Assembly (NCBI GenBank): GCA_963662175.1
Contig: OY759223.1
Location: forward strand, 7,783,549 to 7,847,548
From: Aradus depressus
Taxonomy: Eukaryota; Arthropoda; Insecta; Hemiptera; Aradidae
Length of the DNA stretch: 64,000 nt
Direction: 5' to 3'
Part shown: positions 13,498 through 28,240 of the stretch, piece by piece
How positions within the stretch are numbered: the first letter of the stretch is position 1
Layout of the letters: each line of letters starts with the position of its first letter
The notes under the pieces: generated by a model
Told to the model about the DNA's origin: nothing
The model's database searches: none
Seen by the model: the letters and a program-made list of their open reading frames with translations, nothing else
Translations under genes and position numbers: made by a program

Positions 13498-16400
13498 TTG
13501 AGCCCTCGCCCCAGAACTCCCCCCTCCACTCGGCCGATATCGCTGAAATTTGACTGGTTATGTCCTAAGTGGATTTTAGTTTTAAATACGAAATTTGATG
13601 TCGATACATTCATTACATCGGAAGTTATTAGGATTTTTGAATTGAGCCCCCACCCCGGAACTCCCCCCTCCCCTCGGCCGATATCGCTGAAATTTGACTG
13701 GTTATGTCCTCCGTGAATGTTAATTTTAAATACGAAATTTGATGTTGATACATCCATTACATCGGTAGTTATTGGGATTTTTAAATTCAGACTCGGTTAT
13801 CTACCAATTATCTTCCACCGGCTTCTATACTTCTGTACTGAAACGGGGTTTGTTTGTATGTTTGTTCCAGCATCACGCCCAAACGGCTGGACGGATATTC
13901 ATGAAACTTCACATGTAGCATCCTTTCAAGACCGATTGAATAATAGGCTATGTGGCGTCACAAAATTTCGAACGGGAGGGAGGGTTGTAAGGGGGAGCTA
14001 AGCATAAAAATTGTGCTAACTCATTAATTAATGGTCGGATTGTCATGAAATTTCATATGTAGTATTCTAGAAGGCCAAATAGAAAAACAAAGTGTGTTAC
14101 GTCACAAAATTGTGAACGGAAGGGGGGTAGTGGATTTTTGAACTGAGCCCCCTCCCCGGAACTCCCCCCTCCCCTCGGCGGATATCGCTGAAATTTGACT
14201 GGTTATGTCCTAAGTGGATTTTAGTTTTAAATACGAAATTTGATGACGATACATTCATTACATGGGCAGTTATTGGGATTTTTGAATTGAGCCCTCACCC
14301 CAGAACTCCCCCCTCCACTCGGCCGATATCGCTGAAATTTGACTGGTTATGTCCTAAGTGGATTTTAGTTTTAAATACGAAATTTGATGTCGATACATTC
14401 ATTACATCGGAAGTTATTAGGATTTTTGAATTGAGCCCCCACCCCGGAACTCCCCCCTCCCCTCGGCCGATATCGCTGAAATTTGACTGGTTATGTCCTC
14501 CGTGAATGTTAATTATAAATACGAAATTTGATGTTGATACATCCATTACATCGGTAGTTATTGGGATTTTTAAATTCAGACTCGGTTATCTACCAATTCT
14601 CTTCCACCGGCTTCTATACTTCTGTACTGAAACGGGGTTTGTTTGTATGTTTGTTCCAGCATCACGCCCAAACGGCTGGACGGATATTCATGAAACTTCA
14701 CATGTAGCATCCTTTCAAGACCGATTGAATAATAGGCTATGTGGCGTCACAAAATTTCGAACGGGAGGGAGGGTTGTAAGGGGGAGCTAAGCGTAAAAAT
14801 TGTGCTAACTCATTAATTAATGGTCGGATTGTCATGAAATTTCATATGTAGTATTCTAGAAGGCCAAATAGAAAAACAAAGCGTGTTACGTCACAAAATT
14901 TTGAACGGGAGGGGGGTAGTGGATTTTTGAACTGAGCCTCCTCCCCGGAACTCCCCCCTCCCCGGAACTCCCCCCTCCCCTTGGCGGATATCGCTGAAAT
15001 TTGACTGGTTATGTCCTAAGTGGATTTTAGTTTTAAATACGAAATTTGATGACGATACATTCATTACATGGGCAGTTATTGGGATTTTTGAATTGAGCCC
15101 TCACCCCAGAACTCCCCCCTCCACTCGGCCGATATCGCTGAAATTTGACTGGTTATGTCCTAAGTGGATTTTAGTTTTAAATACGAAATTTGATGTCGAT
15201 ACATTCATTACATCGGAAGTTATTAGGATTTTTGAATTGAGCCCCCACCCCGGAACTCCCCCCTACCCTCGGCCGATATCGCTGAAATTTGACTGGTTAT
15301 GTCCTCCGTGAATGTTAATTTTAAATACGAAATTTGATGTTGATACATCCATTACATCGGTAGTTATTGGGATTTTTAAATTCAGACTCGGTTATCTACC
15401 AATTATCTTCCACCGGCTTCTATACTTCTGTACTGAAACGGGGTTTGTTTGTATGTTTGTTCCAGCATCACGCCCAAACGGCTGGACGGATATTCATGAA
15501 ACTTCACATGTAGCATCCTTTCAAGACCGATTGAATAATAGGCTATGTGGCGTCACAAAATTTCGAACGGGAGGGAGGGTTGTAAGGGGGAGCTAAGCGT
15601 AAAAATTGTGCTAACTCATTATTTAATGGTCGGATTGTCATGAAATTTCATATGTAGTATTCTAGAAGGCCAAATAGAAAAACAAAGTGTGTTACGTCAC
15701 AAAATTGTGAACGGGAGGGGGTAGTGGATTTTTGAACTGAGCCCCCTCCCCGGAACTCCCCCCTCCCCTCGGCGGATATAGCTGAAATTTGACCGGTTAT
15801 GTCCTAAGTGGATTTTAGTTTTAAATGCGAAATTTGATGACGATACATTCATTACATGGGCAGTTATTGGGAATTTTTGAATTGAGCCCTCACCCCAGAA
15901 CTCCCCCCTCCCCTCGGCCGATATCGCTGAAATTTGACTGGTTATGTCCTCCGTGAATGTTTATTATAAATACGAAATTTGATGTTGATACATCCATTAC
16001 ATCGGTAGTTATTGGGATTTTTAAATTCAGACTCGGTTATCTACCAATTCTCTTCCACCGGCTTCTATACTTCTGTACTGAAACGGGGTTTGTTTGTATG
16101 TTTGTTCCAGCATCACGCCCAAACGGCTGGACGGATATTCATGAAACTTCACATGTAGCATCCTTTCAAGACCGATTGAATAATAGGCTATGTGGCGTCA
16201 CAAAATTTCGAACGGGAGGGAGGGTTGTAAGGGGGAGCTAAGCATGAAAATTGTGCTAACTCATTAATTAATGGTCGGATTGTCATGAAATTTCATATGT
16301 AGTATTCTAGAAGGCCAAATAGAAAAACAAAGTGTGTTACGTCACAAAATTGTGAACGGAAGGGGGGTAGTGGATTTTTGAACTGAGCCCCCTCCCCGGA

Positions 16401-19400
16401 ACTCCCCCCTCCCCTCGGCGGATATCGCTGAAATTTGACTGGTTATGTCCTAAGTGGATTTTAGTTTTAAAAACGAAATTTGATGTCGATACATTCATTA
16501 CATGGGCAGTTATTGGGATTTTTGAATTGAGCCCTCACCCCAGAACACCCCCCTCCACTCGGCCGATATCGCTGAAATTTGACTGGTTATGTCCTAAGTG
16601 GATTTTAGTTTTAAATACGAAATTTGATGTCGATACATTCATTACATCGGAAGTTATTAGGATTTTTGAATTGAGCCCCCACCCCGGAACTCCCCCCTCC
16701 CCTCGGCCGATATCGCTGAAATTTGACTGGTTATGTCCTCCGTGAATGTTAATTATAAATACGAAATTTGATGTTGATACATCCATTACATCGGTAGTTA
16801 TTGGGATTTTTAAATTCAGACTCGGTTATCTACCAATTCTCTTCCACCGGCTTCTATACTTCTGTACTGAAACGGGGTTTGTTTGTATGTTTGTTCCAGC
16901 ATCACGCCGAAACGGCTGGACGGATATTCATGAAACTTCACATGTAGCATCCTTTCAAGACCGATTGAATAATAGGCTATGTGGCGTCACAAAATTTCGA
17001 ACGGGAGGGAGGGTTGTAAGGGGGAGCTAAGCGTAAAAATTGTGCTAACTCATTAATTAATGGTCGGATTGTCATGAAATTTCATATGTAGTATTCTAGA
17101 AGGCCAAATAGAAAAACAAAGCGTGTTACGTCACAAAATTTTGAACGGGAGGGGGGTAGTGGATTTTTGAACTGAGCCCCCTCCCCGGAACTCCCCCCTC
17201 CCCTCGGCGGATATCGCTGAAATTTGACTGGTTATGTCCTAAGTGGATTTTAGTTTTAAATACGAAATTTGATGACGATACATTCATTACATGGGCAGTT
17301 ATTGGGATTTTTGAATTGAGCCCTCACCCCAGAACTCCCCCCTCCACTCGGCCGATATCGCTGAAATTTGACTGGTTATGTCCTAAGTGTATTTTAGTTT
17401 TAAATACGAAATTTGATGTCGATACATTCATTACATCGGAAGTTATTAGGATTTTTGAATTGAGCCCCCACCCCGGAACTCCCCCCTACCCTCGGCCGAT
17501 ATCGCTGAAATTTGACTGGTTATGTCCTCCGTGAATGTTAATTTTAAATACGAAATTTGATGTTGATACATCCATTACATCGGTAGTTATTGGGATTTTT
17601 AAATTCAGACTCGGTTATCTACCAATTCTCTTCCACCGGCTTCTATACTTCTGTACTGAAACGGGGTTTGTTTGTATGTTTGTTCCAGCATCACGCCCAA
17701 ACGGCTGGACGGATATTCGTGAAACTTCACATGTAGCATCCTTTCAAGACCGATTGAATAATAGGCTATGTGGCGTCACAAAATTTCGAACGGGAGGGAG
17801 GGTTGTAAGGGGGAGCTAAGCGTAAAAATTGTGCTAACGCATTAATTAATGGTCGGATTGTCATGAAATTTCATATGTAGTATTCTAGAAGGCCAAATAG
17901 AAAAACAAAGTGTGTTACGTCACAAAATTGTGAACGGGAGGGGGGTAGTGGATTTTTGAACTGAGCCCCCTCCCCGGAACTCCCCCCTCCCCTCGGCGGA
18001 TATAGCTGAAATTTGACCGGTTATGTCCTAAGTGGATTTTAGTTTTAAATGCGAAATTTGATGACGATACATTCATTACATGGGCAGTTATTGGGATTTT
18101 TGAATTGAGCCCTCACCCCAGAACTCCCCCCTCCACTCGGCCGATATCGCTGAAATTTGACTGGTTATGTCCTAAGTGGATTTTAGTTTTAAATACGAAA
18201 TTTGATGACGATACATTCATTACATGGGCAGTTATTGGGATTTTTGAATTGAGCCCTCACCCCAGAACTCCCCCCTCCACTCGGCCGATATCGCTGAAAT
18301 TTGACTGGTTATGTCCTAAGTGGATTTTAGTTTTAAATACGAAATTTGATGTCGATACATTCATTACATCGGAAGTTATTAGGATTTTTGAATTGAGCCC
18401 CCACCCCGGAACTACCCCCTCCCCTCGGCCGATATCGCTGAAATTTGACTGGTTATGTCCTCCGTGAATGTTAATTTTAAATACGAAATTTGATGTTGAT
18501 ACATCCATTACATCGGTAGTTATTGGGATTTTTAAATTCAGACTCGGTTATCTACCAATTCTCTTCCACCGGCTTCTATACTTCTGTACTGAAACGGGGT
18601 TTGTTTGTATGTTTGTTCCAGCATCACGCCCAAACGGCTGGACGGATATTCATGAAACTTCACATGTAGCATCCTTTCAAGACCGATTGAATAATAGGCT
18701 ATGTGGCGTCACAAAATTTCGAACGGGAGGGAGGGTTGTAAGGGGGAGCTAAGCGTAAAAATTGTGCTAACTCATTATTTAATGGTCGGATTGTCATGAA
18801 ATTTCATATGTAGTATTCTAGAAGGCCAAATAGAAAAACAAAGTGTGTTACGTCACAAAATTGTGAACGGGAGGGGGGTAGTGGATTTTTGAACTGAGCC
18901 CCCTCCCCGGAACTCCCCCCTCCCCTCGGCGGATATAGCTGAAATTTGACCGGTTATGTCCTAAGTGGATTTTAGTTTTAAATGCGAAATTTGATGACGA
19001 TACATTCATTACATGGGCAGTTATTGGGATTTTTGAATTGAGCCCTCACCCCAGAACTCCCCCCTCCACTCGGCCGATATCGCTGAAATTTGACTGGTTA
19101 TGTCCTAAGTGGATTTTAGTTTTAAATACGAAATTTGATGTCGATACATTCATTACATCGGAAGTTATTAGGATTTTTGAATTGAGCCCCCACCCCGGAA
19201 CTACCCCCTCCCCTCGGCCGATATCGCTGAAATTTGACTGGTTATGTCCTCCGTGAATGTTGATTTTAAATACGAAATTTGATGTTGATACATCCATTAC
19301 ATCGGTAGTTATTGGGATTTTTAAATTCAGACTCGGTTATCTACCAATTATCTTCCACCGGCTTCTATACTTCTGTACTGAAACGGGGTTTGTTTGTATG

Positions 19401-22400
19401 TTTGTTCCAGCATCACGCCCAAACGGCTGGACGGATATTCATGAAACTTCACATGTAGCATCCTTTCAAGACCGATTGAATAATAGGCTATGTGGCGTCA
19501 CAAAATTTCGAACGGGAGGGAGGGTTGTAAGGGGGAGCTAAACATAAAAATTGTGCTAACTCATTAATTAATGGTCGGATTGTCATGAAATTTCATATGT
19601 AGTATTCTAGAAGGCCAAATAGAAAAACAAAGTGTGTTACGTCACAAAATTGTGAACGGAAGGGGGGTAGTGGATTTTTGAACTGAGTCCCCTCCCCGGA
19701 ACTCCCCCCTCCCCTCGGCGGATATCGCTGAAATTTGACTGGTTATGTCCTAAGTGGATTTTAGTTTTAAAAACGAAATTTGATGTCGATACATTCATTA
19801 CATGGGCAGTTATTGGGATTTTTGAATTGAGCCCTCACCCCAGAACTCCCCCCTCCACTCGGCCGATATCGCTGAAATTTGACTGGTTATGTCCTAAGTG
19901 GATTTTAGTTTTAAATACGAAATTTGATGTCGATACATTCATTACATCGGAAGTTATTAGGATTTTTGAATTGAGCCCCCACCCCGGAACTCCCCCCTCC
20001 CCTCGGCCGATATCGCTGAAATTTGACTGGTTATGTCCTCCGTGAATGTTAATTATAAATACGAAATTTGATGTTGATACATCCATTACATCGGTAGTTA
20101 TTGGGATTTTTAAATTCAGACTCGGTTATCTACCAATTCTCTTCCACCGGCTTCTATACTTCTGTACTGAAACGGGGTTTGTTTGTATGTTTGTTCCAGC
20201 ATCACGCCCAAACGGCTGGACGGATATTCATGAAACTTCACATGTAGCATCCTTTCAAGACCGATTGAATAATAGGCTATGTGGCGTCACAAAATTTCGA
20301 ACGGGAGGGAGGGTTGTAAGGGGGAGCTAAGCGTAAAAATTGTGCTAACTCATTAATTAATGGTCGGATTGTCATGAAATTTCATATGTAGTATTCTAGA
20401 AGGCCAAATAGAAAAACAAAGCGTGTTACGTCACAAAATTCTGAACGGGAGGGGGGTAGTGGATTTTTGAACTGAGCCCCCTCCCCGGAACTCCCCCCTC
20501 CCCGGAACTCCCCCCTCCCCTCGGCGGATATCGCTGAAATTTGACTGGTTATGTCCTAAGTGGATTTTAGTTTTAAATACGAAATTTGATGACGATACAT
20601 TCATTACATGGGCAGTTATTGGGATTTTTGAATTGAGCCCTCACCCCAGAACTCCCCCCTCCACTCGGCCGATATCGCTGAAATTTGACTGGTTATGTCC
20701 TAAGTGGATTTTAGTTTTAAATACGAAATTTGATGTCGATACATTCATTACATCGGAAGTTATTAGGATTTTTGAATTGAGCCCCCACCCCGGAACTCCC
20801 CCCTACCCTCGGCCGATATCGCTGAAATTTGACTGGTTATGTCCTCCGTGAATGTTAATTTTAAATACGAAATTTGATGTTGATACATCCATTACATCGG
20901 TAGTTATTGGGATTTTTAAATTCAGACTCGGTTATCTACCAATTATCTTCCACCGGCTTCTATACTTCTGTACTCAAACGGGGTTTGTTTGTATGTTTGT
21001 TCCAGCATCACGCCCAAACGGCTGGACGGATATTCATGAAACTTCACATGTAGCATCCTTTCAAGACCGATTGAATAATAGGCTATGTGGCGTCACAAAA
21101 TTTCGAACGGGAGGGAGGGTTGTAAGGGGGAGCTAAGCGTAAAAATTGTGCTAACTCATTATTTAATGGTCGGATTGTCATGAAATTTCATATGTAGTAT
21201 TCTAGAAGGCCAAATAGAAAAACAAAGTGTGTTACGTCACAAAATTGTGAACGGGAGGGGGGTAGTGGATTTTTGAACTGAGCCCCCTCCCCGGAACTCC
21301 CCCCTCCCCTCGGCGGATATAGCTGAAATTTGACCGGTTATGTCCAAAGTGGATTTTAGTTTTAAATGCGAAATTTGATGACGATACATTCATTACATGG
21401 GCAGTTATTGGGATTTTTGAATTGAGCCCTCACCCCAGAACTCCCCCCTCCACTCGGCCGATATCGCTGAAATTTGACTGGTTATGTCCTAAGTGGATTT
21501 TAGTTTTAAATACGAAATTTGATGTCGATACATTCATTACATCGGAAGTTATTAGGATTTTTGAATTGAGCCCCCACCCCGGAACTCCCCCCTACCCTCG
21601 GCCGATATCGCTGAAATTTGACTGGTTATGTCCTCCGTGAATGTTAATTTTAAATACGAAATTTGATGTTGATACATCCATTACATCGGTAGTTATTGGG
21701 ATTTTTAAATTCAGACTCGGTTATCTACCAATTATCTTCCACCGGCTTCTATACTTCTGTACTGAAACGGGGTTTGTTTGTATGTTTGTTCCAGCATCAC
21801 GCCCAAACGGCTGGACGGATATTCATGAAACTTCACATGTAGCATCCTTTCAAGACCGATTGAATAATAGGCTATGTGGCGTCACAAAATTTCGAACGGG
21901 AGGGAGGGTTGTAAGGGGGAGCTAAGCGTAAAAATTGTGCTAACTCATTATTTAATGGTCGGATTGTCATGAAATTTCATATGTAGTATTCTAGAAGGCC
22001 AAATAGAAAAACAAAGTGTGTTACGTCACAAAATTGTGAACGGGAGGGGGGTAGTGGATTTTTGAACTGAGCCCCCTCCCCGGAACTCCCCCCTCCCCTC
22101 GGCGGATATAGCTGAAATTTGACCGGTTATGTCCTAAGTGGATTTTAGTTTTAAATGCGAAATTTGATGACGATACATTCATTACATGGGCAGTTATTGG
22201 GAATTTTTGAATTGAGCCCTCACCCCAGAACTCCCCCCTCCACTCGGCCGATATCGCTGAAATTTGACTGGTTATGTCCTAAGTGGATTTTAGTTTTAAA
22301 TACGAAATTCGATGTCGATACATTCATTACATCGGAAGTTATTAGGATTTTTGAATTGAGCCCCCACCCCGGAACTACCCCCTCCCCTCGGCCGATATCG

Positions 22401-24569
22401 CTGAAATTTGACTGGTTATGTCCTCCGTGAATGTTGATTTTAAATACGAAATTTGATGTTGATACATCCATTACATCGGTAGTTATTGGGATTTTTAAAT
22501 TCAGACTCGGTTATCTACCAATTCTCTTCCACCGGCTTCTATACTTCTGTACTGAAACGGGGTTTGTTTGTATGTTTGTTCCAGCATCACGCCCAAACGG
22601 CTGGACGGATATTCATGAAACTTCACATGTAGCATCCTTTCAAGACCGATTGAATAATAGGCTATGTGGCGTCACAAAATTTCGAACGGGAGTGAGGGTT
22701 GTAAGGGGGAGCTAAGCATAAAAATTGTGCTAACTCATTAATTAATGGTCGGATTGTCATGAAATTTCATATGTAGTATTCTAGAAGGCCAAATAGAAAA
22801 ACAAAGTGTGTTACGTCACAAAATTGTGAACGGAAGGGGGGTAGTGGATTTTTGAACTGAGCCCCCTCCCCGGAACTCCCCCCTCCCCTCGGCGGATATC
22901 GCTGAAATTTGACTGGTTATGTCCTAAGTGGATTTTAGTTTTAAATACGAAATTTGATGACGATACATTCATTACATGGGCAGTTATTGGGATTTTTGAA
23001 TTGAGCCCTCACCCCAGAACTCCCCCCTCCACTCGGCCGATATCGCTGAAATTTGACTGGTTATGTCCTAAGTGGATTTTAGTTTTAAATACGAAATTTG
23101 ATGTCGATACATTCATTACATCGGAAGTTATTAGGATTTTTGAATTGAGCCCCCACCCCGGAACTCCCACCTCCCCTCAGCCGATATCGCTGAAATTTGA
23201 CTGGTTATGTCCTCCGTGAATGTTAATTTTAAATACGAAATTTGATGTTGATACATCCATTACATCGGTAGTTATTGGGATTTTTAAATTCAGACTCGGT
23301 TATCTACCAATTATCTTCCACCGGCTTCTATACTTCTGTACTGAAACGGGGTTTGTTTGTATGTTTGTTCCAGCATCACGCCCAAACGGCTGGACGGATA
23401 TTCATGAAACTTCACATGTAGCATCCTTTCAAGACCGATTGAATAATAGGCTATGTGGCGTCACAAAATTTCGAACGGGAGGGAGGGTTGTAAGGGGGAG
23501 CTAAGCATAAAAATTGTGCTAACTCAATAATTAATGGTCGGATTGTCATGAAATTTCATATGTAGTATTCTAGAAGGCCAAATAGAAAAACAAAGTGTGT
23601 TACGTCACAAAATTGTGAACGGAAGGGGGGTAGTGGATTTTTGAACTGAGCCCCCTCCCCGGAACTCCCCCCTCCCCTCGGCGGATATCGCTGAAATTTG
23701 ACCGGTTATGTCCTAAGTGGATTTTAGTTTTAAATACGAAATTTGATGACGATACATTCATTACATGGGCAGTTATTGGGATTTTTGAATTGAGCCCTCA
23801 CCCCAGAACTCCCCCCTCCACTCGGCCGATATCGCTGAAATTTGACTGGTTATGTCCTAAGTGGATTTTAGTTTTAAATACGAAATTTGATGTCGATACA
23901 TTCATTACATCGGAAGTTATTAGGATTTTTGAATTGAGCCCCCACCCCGGAACTCCCCCCCCCCCTCGGCCGATATCGCTGAAATTTGACTGGTTATGTC
24001 CTCCGTGAATGTTAATTTTAAATACGAAATTTGATGTTGATACATCCATTACATCGGTAGTTATTGGGATTTTTAAATTCAGACTCGGTTATCTACCAAT
24101 TCTCTTCCACCGGCTTCTATACTTCTGTACTGAAACGGGGTTTGTTTGTATGTTTGTTCCAGCATCACGCCCAAACGGCTGGACGGATATTCATGAAACT
24201 TCACATGTAGCATCCTTTCAAGACCGATTGAATAATAGGCTATGTGGCGTCACAAAATTTCGAACGGGAGGGAGGGTTGTAAGGGGGAGCTAAGCGTAAA
24301 AATTGTGCTAACTCATTAATTAATGGTCGGATTGTCATGAAATTTCATATGTAGTATTCTAGAAGGCCAAATAGAAAAACAAAGTGTGTTACGTCACAAA
24401 ATTGTGAACGGAAGGGGGGTAGTGGATTTTTGAACTGAGCCCCCTCCCCGGAACTCCCCCCTCCCCTCGGCGGATATCGCTGAAATTTGACTGGTTATGT
24501 CCTAAGTGGATTTTAGTTTTAAATACGAAATTTGATGACGATACATTCATTACATGGGCAGTTATTGGG

Positions 24570-27530
24570 ATTTTTGAATTGAGCCCTCACCCCGGAACTC
24601 CCCCCTCCACTCGGCCGATATCGCTGAAATTTGACTGGTTATGTCCTAAGTGGATTTTAGTTTTAAATACGAAATTTGATGTCGATACATTCATTACATC
24701 GGAAGTTATTAGGATTTTTGAATTTAGCCCCCACCCCGGAACACCCCCCTCCCCTCGGCCGATATCGCTGAAATTTGACTGGTTATGTCCTCCGTGAAAG
24801 TTAATTTTAAATACGAAATTTGATGTTGATACATCCATTACATCGGTAGTTATGGGGATTTTTAAATTCAGACTCGGTTATCTACCAATTCTCTTCCACC
24901 GGCTTCTATACTTCTGTACTGAAACGGGGTTTGTTTGTATGTTTGTTCCAGCATCACGCCCAAACGGCTGGACGGATATTCATGAAACTTCACATGTAGC
25001 ATCCTTTCAAGACCGATTGAATAATAGGCTATGTGGCGTCACAAAATTTCGAACGGGAGGGAGGGTTGTAAGGGGGAGCTAAGCGTAAAAATTGTGCTAA
25101 CTCATTAATTAATGGTCGGATTGTCATGAAATTTCATATGTAGTATTCTAGAAGGCCAAATAGAAAAACAAAGCGTGTTACGTCACAAAATTTTGAACGG
25201 GAGGGGGGTAGTGGATTTTTGAACTGAGCCCCCTCCCCGGAACTCCCCCCTCCCCTCGGCGGATATCGCTGAAATTTGACCGGTTATGTCCTAAGTGGAT
25301 TTTAGTTTTAAATACGAAATTTGATGACGATACATTCATTACATGGGCAGTTATTGGGATTTTTGAATTGAGCCCTCACCCCAGAACTCCCCCCTCCACT
25401 CGGCCGATATCGCTGAAATTTGACTGGTTATGTCCTAAGTGGATTTTAGTTTTAAATACGAAATTTGATGTCGATACATTCATTACAACGGAAGTTATTA
25501 GGATTTTTGAATTGAGCCCCCACCCCGGAACTCCCCCCTCCCCTCGGCCGATATCGCTGAAATTTGACTGGTTATGTCCTCCGTGAATGTTAATTTTAAA
25601 TACGAAATTTGATGTTGATACATCCATTACATCGGTAGTTATTGGGATTTTTAAATTCAGACTCGGTTATCTACCAATTCTCTTCCACCGGCTTCTATAC
25701 TTCTGTACTGAAACGGGGTTTGTTTGTATGTTTGTTCCAGCATCACGCCCAAACGGCTGGATGGATATTCATGAAACTTCACATGTAGCATCCTTTCAAG
25801 ACCGATTGAATAATAGGCTATGTGGCGTCACAAAATTTCGAACGGGAGGGAGGGTTGTAAGGGGGAGCTAAGCGTAAAAATTGTGCTAACTCATTAATTA
25901 ATGGTCGGATTGTCATGAAATTTCATATGTAGTATTCTAGAAGGCCAAATAGAAAAACAAAGTGTGTTACGTCACAAAATTGTGAACGGAAGGGGGGTAG
26001 TGGATTTTTGAACTGAGCCCCCTCCCCGGAACTCCCCCCTCCCCTCGGCGGATATCGCTGAAATTTGACTGGTTATGTCCTAAGTGGATTTTAGTTTTAA
26101 ATACGAAATTTGATGACGATACATTCATTACATGGGCAGTTATTGGGATTTTTGAATTGAGCCCTCACCCCAGAACTCCCCCCTCCACTCGGCCGATATC
26201 GCTGAAATTTGACTGGTTATGTCCTAAGTGGATTTTAGTTTTAAATACGAAATTTGATGACGATACATTCATTACATGGGCAGTTATTGGGATTTTTGAA
26301 TTGAGCCCTCACCCCGGAACTCCCCCCTCCACTCGGCCGATATCGCTGAAATTTGACTGGTTATGTCCTAAGTGGATTTTAGTTTTAAATACGAAATTTG
26401 ATGACGATACATTCATTACATGGGCAGTTATTGGGATTTTTGAATTGAGCCCTCACCCCGGAACTCCCCCCTCCACTCGGCCGATATCGCTGAAATTTGA
26501 CTGGTTATGTCCTAAGTGGATTTTAGTTTTAAATACGAAATTTGATGTCGATACATTCATTACATCGGAAGTTATTGTGATTTTTGAATTTAGCCCCCAC
26601 CCCGGAACACCCCCCTCCCCTCGGCCGATATCGCTGAAATTTGACTGGTTATGTCCTCCGTGAATGTTAATTTCAAATACGAAATTTGATGTTGATACAT
26701 CCATTACATCGGTAGTTATTGGGATTTTTAAATTCAGACTCGGTTATCTACCAATTATCTTCCACCGGCTTCTATACTTCTGTACTGAAACGGGGTTTGT
26801 TTGTATGTTTGTTCCAGCATCACGCCCAAACGGCTGGACGGATATTCATGAAACTTCACATGTAGCATCCTTTCAAGACCGATTGAATAATAGGCTATGT
26901 GGCGTCACAAAATTTCGAACGGGAGGGAGGGTTGTAAGGGGGAGCTAAGCGTAAAAATTGTGCTAACTCATTAATTAATGGTCGGATTGTCATGAAATTT
27001 CATATGTAGTATTCTAGAAGGCCAAATAGAAAAACAAAGTGTGTTACGTCACAAAATTGTGAACGGAAGGGGGGTAGTGGATTTTTGAACTGAGCCCCCT
27101 CCCCGGAACTCCCCCCTCCCCTCGGCGGATATCGCTGAAATTTGACTGGTTATGTCCTAAGTGGATTTTAGTTTTAAATACGGAATTTGATGACGATACA
27201 TTCATTACATGGGCAGTTATTGGGATTTTTGAATTGAGCCCTCACCCCGGAACTCCCCCCTCCACTCGGCCGATATCGCTGAAATTTGACTGGTTATGTC
27301 CTAAGTGGATTTTAGTTTTAAATACGAAATTTGATGTCGATACATTCATTACATCGGAAGTTATTAGGATTTTTGAATTTAGCCCCCACCCCGGAACACC
27401 CCCCTCCCCTCGGCCGATATCGCTGAAATTTGACTGGTTATGTCCTCCGTGAAAGTTAATTTTAAATACGAAATTTGATGTTGATACATCCATTACATCG
27501 GTAGTTATGGGGATTTTTAAATTCAGACTC
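24570..27530. repeat. Related monomers 2655 bp apart with a 1077-bp monomer between
   Basis: Shared variants GAATTTAGCCCCC, GGAACACCCCCC, GTGAAAGTTAA and GTTATGGGGATTT occur near 24720-24860 and again near 27375-27515. Between them the monomer from 25587 to 26664 is 1077 bp long because it has two extra 144-bp subunits. It has a continuous 168-codon open frame at 26157-26663 made of repeated 48-codon blocks. Confidence 0.75.
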
Positions 27531-28240
27531 GGTTATCTACCAATTCTCTTCCACCGGCTTCTATACTTCTGTACTGAAACGGGGTTTGTTTGTATGTTTG
27601 TTCCAGCATCACGCCCAATTGCTGGACGGATATTCATGAAACTTCACATGTAGCATCCTTTCAAGACCGATTGAATAATAGGCTATGTGGCGTCACAAAA
27701 TTTCGAACGGGAGGGAGGGTTGTAAGGGGGAGCTAAGCGTAAAAATTGTGCTAACTCATTAATTAATGGTCGGATTGTCATGAAATTTCATATGTAGTAT
27801 TCTAGAAGGCCAAATAGAAAAACAAAGTGTGTTACGTCACAAAATTGTGAACAGGAAGGGGGTAGTGGATTTTTGAACTGAGCCCCCTCCGCGGAACTCC
27901 CCCCTCCCCTCGGCGGATATAGCTGAAATTTGACCGGTTATGTCCTAAGTGGATTTTAGTTTTAAATGCGAAATTTGATGACGATACATTCATTACATGG
28001 GCAGTTATTGGGATTTTTGAATTGAGCCCTCACCCCAGAACTCCCCCCTCCACTCGGCCGATATCGCTGAAATTTGACTGGTTATGTCCTAAGTGGATTT
28101 TAGTTTTAAATACGAAATTTGATGTCGATACATTCATTACATCGGAAGTTATTAGGATTTTTGAATTGAGCCCCCACCCCGGAACTACCCCCTCCCCTCG
28201 GCCGATATCGCTGAAATTTGACTGGTTATGTCCTCCGTGA